Shown here one piece after another: positions 58,340 through 64,000 of a stretch of DNA of 64,000 bases. How positions within the stretch are numbered: the first letter of the stretch is position 1; each line of letters opens with the position of its first letter. The notes under the pieces are model-generated. The model searched no databases. It saw nothing but the letters and a program-made list of their open reading frames with translations, and was not told the origin of the DNA. Position numbers and translations under genes: made by a program. Source of the DNA: Polytrichum commune (taxonomy: Eukaryota; Streptophyta; Polytrichopsida; Polytrichales; Polytrichaceae). The stretch covers positions 19,346,001 through 19,410,000 of the forward strand of contig OX485804.1 in NCBI GenBank assembly GCA_950295325.1. Direction: 5' to 3'.

Positions 58340-61300
58340 GCATTCTAAGTGTTCAGTTTAATTTCATTAAGGGTAAAATATTGTGAGCCCACATTAGTAA
58401 ATAATATACTTTCACCCAAGTTTCAAAACCAAACACTTTGTGAAGAAACACCTCCATGGTGCCAATATGATGCAAGATTCTACATTCCACACCATATTTG
58501 GTACAATAACTACTAGAAACCCTTGTTGGAGTCGTGAGGCCAATTATCATTGTTACAAATCATACAAGCCTAACAAAGTTTGTCACACTTTCAAGGTATT
58601 GCACATTCTTTGCCAAAGTCAAAATGTAACAACTACTGTGATATACATATGGCTAGTTACCAACGTTTGCTCTAGCTACCTCAAAACATCAAACCCATCT
58701 TTCTTTACAACCACAACATCTCAACCAAACCTTCTTCACAATAGCAAACTCTTATGACTACATCCTTAAAGGATTTGCCTCACATGTGCCTATACAACCA
58801 ACAATCAAAAAATAAGATTCATTACGTATACAAGATGTTTGCAACAATATTTCACCTGTCAACGAGGTCACAAGTATGCATACATAGAAGTACACTACCA
58901 AAAGTGAGGGAAAATCAATCCTATGTTTAAATCTTTGTAGCAATATTTTGTCATGGGAATAAATTCTCTGCACTTTGAAAATAACCTTGATACATGTGTT
59001 TTCTTATTGTAAGCTATGCACTAGCGCACCGGTTCAGCACACATCTAGACAACACTTACCTCGTGGAATGGGCTTAACTCAAATATCATTATCCTATGTA
59101 AGGGTTAAGGGCTTACCCTAACCCTCATCATCTTAATTAGAAACGTGCGGTAGATAAGACATTTGAGCTTAAATGATTCACACATGGACGTCTCAAATCG
59201 CCTTTACGATTAGGTGTTCACACGGCATGATGGTTGCTTAGCCCAGTGGTTTATACCCTTATTGTTGCATATTCATAGCAAAATATGTGTATTGACATGG
59301 TATATCAATGTTTGCATCCATGCTCTCAAAGCCTTTGAAGGGATATACTCAAGTAGTCCATTTTCTTACTCTCAAAATACAAAAAATAATATAAATATAT
59401 ATATATAAAGCTAAACGAGAAAGAGAGAGAGGCTTTTTTCTTGAGTAGATTTATGGTTACATTCAACCATAGTCCTTTCATATAACATTATCTTGTTTAG
59501 AATCCCAATCGTTCTTTTACATATCTATGTAACCATCAAAACGTGGAAGGGTGGGTGGGACCATCCATTTTGGCCATTTCTTTGCATACTCAAAACTTTT
59601 AAAACTATCTCTTCTTGATAAATGTCAAAACACATTTAAGCCTTTGAGTATCCAAGCTACTAAGGTTGTAACCTTTGTACTAGTAAACAATGCATGGTAT
59701 TTTATGTCCAATATTTACATAGTCGAACTCAAAAAGACTATGTATTTGCAATGTACTTCAAAGTTGAGCCACAAATTTTAAATACCTTGTATCTCATTAT
59801 ACACTTAAGCATTATACACATAATATTTTGCATAAAGATGATACACAAAACCTATGATTGTCGTTCATGTTCTGAAAGGTTTGTCTCTCCTATGCATATG
59901 CCACCAACCAAATCCAAAAAGAGGGTTAGTAACGAATACGAGATGAATAACAATAGAATCCAATTGTTATTTATGTCACACAAACAATTACGAAATAACC
60001 ATACATTTTGTATCAAAACATAATCAAGACTACCATTGAGTGTTTTACCTAATCCTTAGCCATTTGAAGCCTTAGTGTCCGAAACTTGAGGCAATATATA
60101 TATATTTCTACAAGCTCACATTTTTAACACTAATCTTTGAAGTTACTCAGGTTAAACTATAATTTCTTTTTGACCTTGGGAAGAAGGCTCTCATGTCTCA
60201 TTTTCCTTAACATAGGATTAGGTAAACATCCGTGTCCGTAGATGCATACAACCATATTTACGGTGAATGTATTTTAGACATGCATTTTTGAACCCTAAAG
60301 TGACTAGTTCTTAGGGCTTATTTACTAGAAACTTGTGCAAATTAGAGAGAAAGATAGAGAGCCTCCACCATTTATAATCATCTTGTACGTATTGTTTGTA
60401 TTTATGAAAATTTAGATGCACGTTATATTTCAAAGAAGACAACCATGCAACCACTCCGGGTATGCGTACTAGTCTTCTTAACATATCTCTACTCTCACTT
60501 ATTATTTTACAAACCTAGTTAATGTGACTAATCTTGCCCTAAAATAAATGTGTAAGATGTTGTGAACGTACCCTGAAGTAAAGCAATGAGGTCTTTTACC
60601 ATAAATATGATTGCCGGATATATTGTTTTTTAAAGGAATAATACTACAAGTTGTAAATGTTTCTTTCTGAAAGCCATTGTTAGCATGCGTAGAAATCATA
60701 ATATTAATTTCACATCTTGTAACATGGATATCATTGAACAAACACAGTATGAAAATTATTTGTAACACAATGACATTATATGCTTGTTTAACTGGCCTAT
60801 TGGAGCTAAATATGATGTATTGTATATATGAAAAAAAATATGTCCCTTCTCTTTATAAATTTTTGGAGTATGAAATCTCTGTTGTTTTCATTAGAGATTG
60901 ATATAAGCACATTCATGTAATGTGCTCGATTATCATGACTAGGTGTGATCGTGAAGAGACACTTCGGTCTTCATTTCTAGAATAAATAAAAAATAAATCT
61001 AATATGGGTTATCTATTGTTGTATTTGATCAAAAAATAATTATACATTTCCGGTATTAATCCAACATAAAACATCAATATACCATAGCATAATTAAACTT
61101 AGCCATAATATCATTTCTATCAATTTTAGCCAATCATTGGATAAATTTTATTTTATATGATACTAAATATAGTGTACACCATAATGAAGAACATGAAAAA
61201 CCCATAGGTATCTCTAATACTTGTTTTCATACTTGATTGTCTGACCTTACATAGTAGTTGATAGAAAGCCATTTGACTAATGTCATAAATTTTCCTACTG

Positions 61301-62879
61301 ATATTTGATGCCAACTTCCATAGCTAAGGGAGGCCGATACCCAAAGTGCCTTAGAGGCAATCCTTCCTTCATTTGTTCTGAACCAAATATATGGTTCGGA
61401 TTTAGGGTGTTTTTGTTTGAAATTTAAAGTGAAGTAATGAATTTCATTACCTTAAATAAATAATCTTGTTCATTTATGATAATGATTTCAAAACATCTAG
61501 TTATGTCGGCAAATGTATGCTATAAATATTTCTGGTAAGTTAAAACAAAAATCATTCAATGAAACCATAAATTTATTGTTTGGAAAAAAATGTTTTCACT
61601 TTCTCATTCTGTGAATTATATGCCTATAATAATAAGATGAAAATTCACTCATAAAAGCTACCAGATGATCAAGTTCTATTTTATTTTTACTTTCAAGACA
61701 AAAAATTATACGCACCGATTTCATATTGAATTCTCCATCATTTGCTAGTTAAAATATAACTTCTATTTTTGGAATAAGATGGTCAAAACTAAAAGACCTT
61801 TAGTTTGTTCTCAATCAACAAATTTAAAACTTAATCTAGAGATTTGACAAACACAAAATTAAAAGTCAAAATATAACAAATAATTATAATATTTATTATA
61901 TAAAAATATGAAAAAAAATCAATATATATTAAAAATCATTTATTTATATAAAATATAATATTATTACATTATATGTTGTAAATCAAATAAAAAATATTTA
62001 AATATTTAAATAAATTATGAAAATATTCATATATACCTTCTGAGGTATATATATATAGTAAAATAATTTTGATGAATAGATATTTTGTCGTGTTTGATAA
62101 TATTCGATAATAAATAATTACTAATATAATATAATAAAAGAATTTAGTCCAATTTAATTTCTTAGTTCTTATTAAATAGATAATGTGTAATAAAATAAAA
62201 TTCTTATGATATGTAAATGGGATGTAAATAAAAATAAATAAAAATATAGATAAATTTTTTATAGAGAATAGTTGTTAATATGATTGCATAGTGAAGCATA
62301 AGATTTGACACTGATATAGTATAAAACTTAAATGATTTTATGATATTAGATTACATAAGAGTTAGATTGTGAGAGAGGGTGAGTTGTCCTTGAAGTACTT
62401 GTCTACGGAATTGTTGTGCAATTTATTCCAATTATTTGTTTGAATAATCATTGATTGTAATTAGTTTTCTCACGTAGTAATTCATTACAGTTGAAGTCTA
62501 ACAAAAACTTGAAATCAAATGATAGAGTTGGAGCTTGACAATTAAGTCGGTGGAGGTGGATCTTGAGATCCATTCTTCCTAGATAAGCACCTAAACTCCA
62601 TTTTGATAGACTTTGAATGTCTTATGGCTAAGATAAGGGATAGATAAGGATAAATAAGCTAATGGGGATTAGCCAATGGTTTGTTGAAGCCCATGTGATA
62701 TATGTTTGGGCTAGTATTGATTTTGGGAGGATGCTAAAAGTTCGGACCCCTGTCTCTTCAAACTTCATCTTGTGTGTTTAAAGTTTAATAATTGAAATGT
62801 AGAAACAGTTTACCATTTTGGTAGATTTTTAATACCTTATGGCTAAGATAAGAAATAATAAGGTAGTATTTGGAGTTTA
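58340..62879. other. AT-rich intergenic DNA, no gene recognised
   Basis: No coding frame or RNA is supported. An AT dinucleotide tract lies near 59394-59406. The stretch 61840-62300 is extremely AT-rich and might be a matrix-attachment-like region. A 14-bp inverted repeat AGCACCTAAACTCC / GGAGTTTAGGTGCT at 62586-62599 and 62872-62885 brackets ~300 bp that also contain two copies of CTTATGGCTAAGATAAG. Confidence 0.5.
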
Positions 62880-64000
62880 GGTGCTCACCGAGGGGATTGA
62901 CACATTGGGTAGATAGTGTAGACGAGATAGACGTTAATCTAGTACACGTGAATGGGACTTAGGATGAGGAGGCTATTGTAAAAGTTGTTAGGTTGAAGGA
63001 ACCTTTGCACTTTAAGACAACGTCGACGATAATTGTGGTTAGACAAGATGTCGAGGATTATCCTAAGGTACCGGCGGATTGGTATAGGAACAAGGTTGAG
63101 CAAGCTCGTGTGACGGAGGCGGATTGGAAGTATGTAGATAGGACAACAAAAAATGAGAATATTAGACAAATGAAGATGGAGTTTCAATTGGGGGAGAAAG
63201 AAATCAAGGAATATACCGAGTTGGTGGATGAGGTTAGTGACACCTTTGCTTGGTTGTATGATGAGCTTAACGGAATCCCTAGAAAAATGGTGGAGCATCG
63301 TATTACTTTGATTCAAAGTGCTAAGCCAATTAGACAAAAGAAGAGGAGGATGAACCCACAGTTACAATTGTTGATTAGGACGGAGTTAGAAAGATTGTTG
63401 AAGGCCGGATTTATTAAGCCGATGGGAATTACGGATTGGGTCTTCCCAATGGTTTTTGTAAAAAAAAGAATATAAAGTTGAGGGTGTGTGTGGATTCTCG
63501 GAAGTTGAATGCTTGCATCCAAAAAGATGACTTCCCATTATCATTCATCACAGTATTGTTAGAGGAGGTAGGTGGTCATGGGAGGTACACATTTATGGTT
63601 GGGTATGCGGGCTACAATCAAATCTTCATCGCTCTTCAAGATATTCACAAGACAACCTTAACTATTCTATGGGGGTTGTTATGCTTTTTGGGTTATGTAA
63701 TTCACCAACTTGTTGTTCAAGTCCATAACCGTGTTTGTGGATGATTTTAGCACTCAGTCTAGCGGTAGTTTACATTTAGAGTGTGTTAGAAAAGCTTTGG
63801 TTAGTTGTAGGAAGATGCAATTGGCTTTGAACCCGGCCAAGACATTATTGGATGTTCACAAAAGAGTTCTTTTGGGTTATGTGGTAAGTGAGAAAGGAAG
63901 AAAACCCGATCCCGACAAGTTCACGGTTATTGATGAGTTGTCCACTCCTACCAATGCCAAGGGTATAGCCAAGTTGTTAGGACATGTGGAGTGGTATAGG
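62880..64000 (+). pseudogene. Degenerate Ty3/gypsy pol fragment, runs off the window
   Basis: Co-linear with 6130-7315 of the complete element. The same order is seen: EPLHFKTTST, DWYRNK, GEKEIKEYTELVDE, RRMNPQLQLLI, LERLLKAGFIKP, then the RT core. Damage includes a TAG at 62960-62962 where the intact copy has Gln, a frameshift at the A-run near 63470, and deletions near 63670-63710 that remove part of RT ahead of the catalytic VFVDDFSTQS stretch. Start and end of the element are missing here. Its 5' edge at ~62880 is abrupt. Confidence 0.9.

Noticed and set aside
58383-58400. TGTGAGCCCACATT resembling an LTR start
   Set aside because: Only about ten bases match, and nothing downstream or a second end supports an LTR.
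1-64000. CRISPR arrays, operons, phage or bacterial islands
   Set aside because: The window is eukaryotic; no regularly spaced repeat-spacer array or bacterial gene organisation is present.

Overview
This is nuclear DNA of a land plant or close streptophyte relative. The evidence is a set of spliced genes with GT-AG introns, a plant-type Ty3/gypsy element, a MuDR-like transposon, telo-box motifs ahead of a ribosomal protein gene, and large stretches of AT-rich repeat-derived sequence. The ribosomal protein S12 ends in a motif ([10 protein letters not shown]) that I associate more with non-flowering plants; the exact lineage cannot be fixed from the sequence alone.

Host genes. Four are well supported, all on the minus strand: tRNA-Asp(GUC) at 25112-25183; cytosolic ribosomal protein eS12 at 29034-29477; a five-exon gene for an uncharacterised Pro/Ser-rich 447-residue protein at 35582-40681; and a 14-exon ARP5 gene (actin-related protein of the INO80 chromatin remodeller, 732 residues) at 41556-47818. 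Both spliced models were built by hand, and every exon joins in frame.

Mobile DNA dominates the rest. At 461-10794 lies a complete 10.3-kb Ty3/gypsy retrotransposon with 1562-bp LTRs that matched wherever compared, a 5-bp target duplication and one uninterrupted 2079-codon gag-pol frame. It is inserted exactly at the edge of an older TIR element. From 10.8 to 17.6 kb there is a nest of TIR transposons: three members of one family with 8-bp target duplications and a CACGTG motif in every terminus, plus two members of a second family. A reverse-oriented solo LTR with its own 5-bp duplication occupies 18291-19926. Further TIR elements sit at 32319-32825, 34020-34265 and 50168-50920.

At 51167-57575 lies a 6.4-kb MuDR-like element with ~260-bp terminal inverted repeats, a decayed DDE/SWIM transposase gene and a second, convergent gene of unknown function. 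It interrupts a zf-RVT retroelement frame that reads straight through once the insert and one duplicated target are removed. The window ends in a second, degenerate Ty3/gypsy pol copy (62880-64000).

The most novel points are the CACGTG-ended TIR family with an empty-site paralogue, the convergent accessory gene of the MuDR-like element, the unrecognised Pro/Ser-rich gene, and structural oddities at both ends of ARP5 (a duplicated start-codon region with a short upstream ORF, and a stop codon abutting a consensus splice donor).
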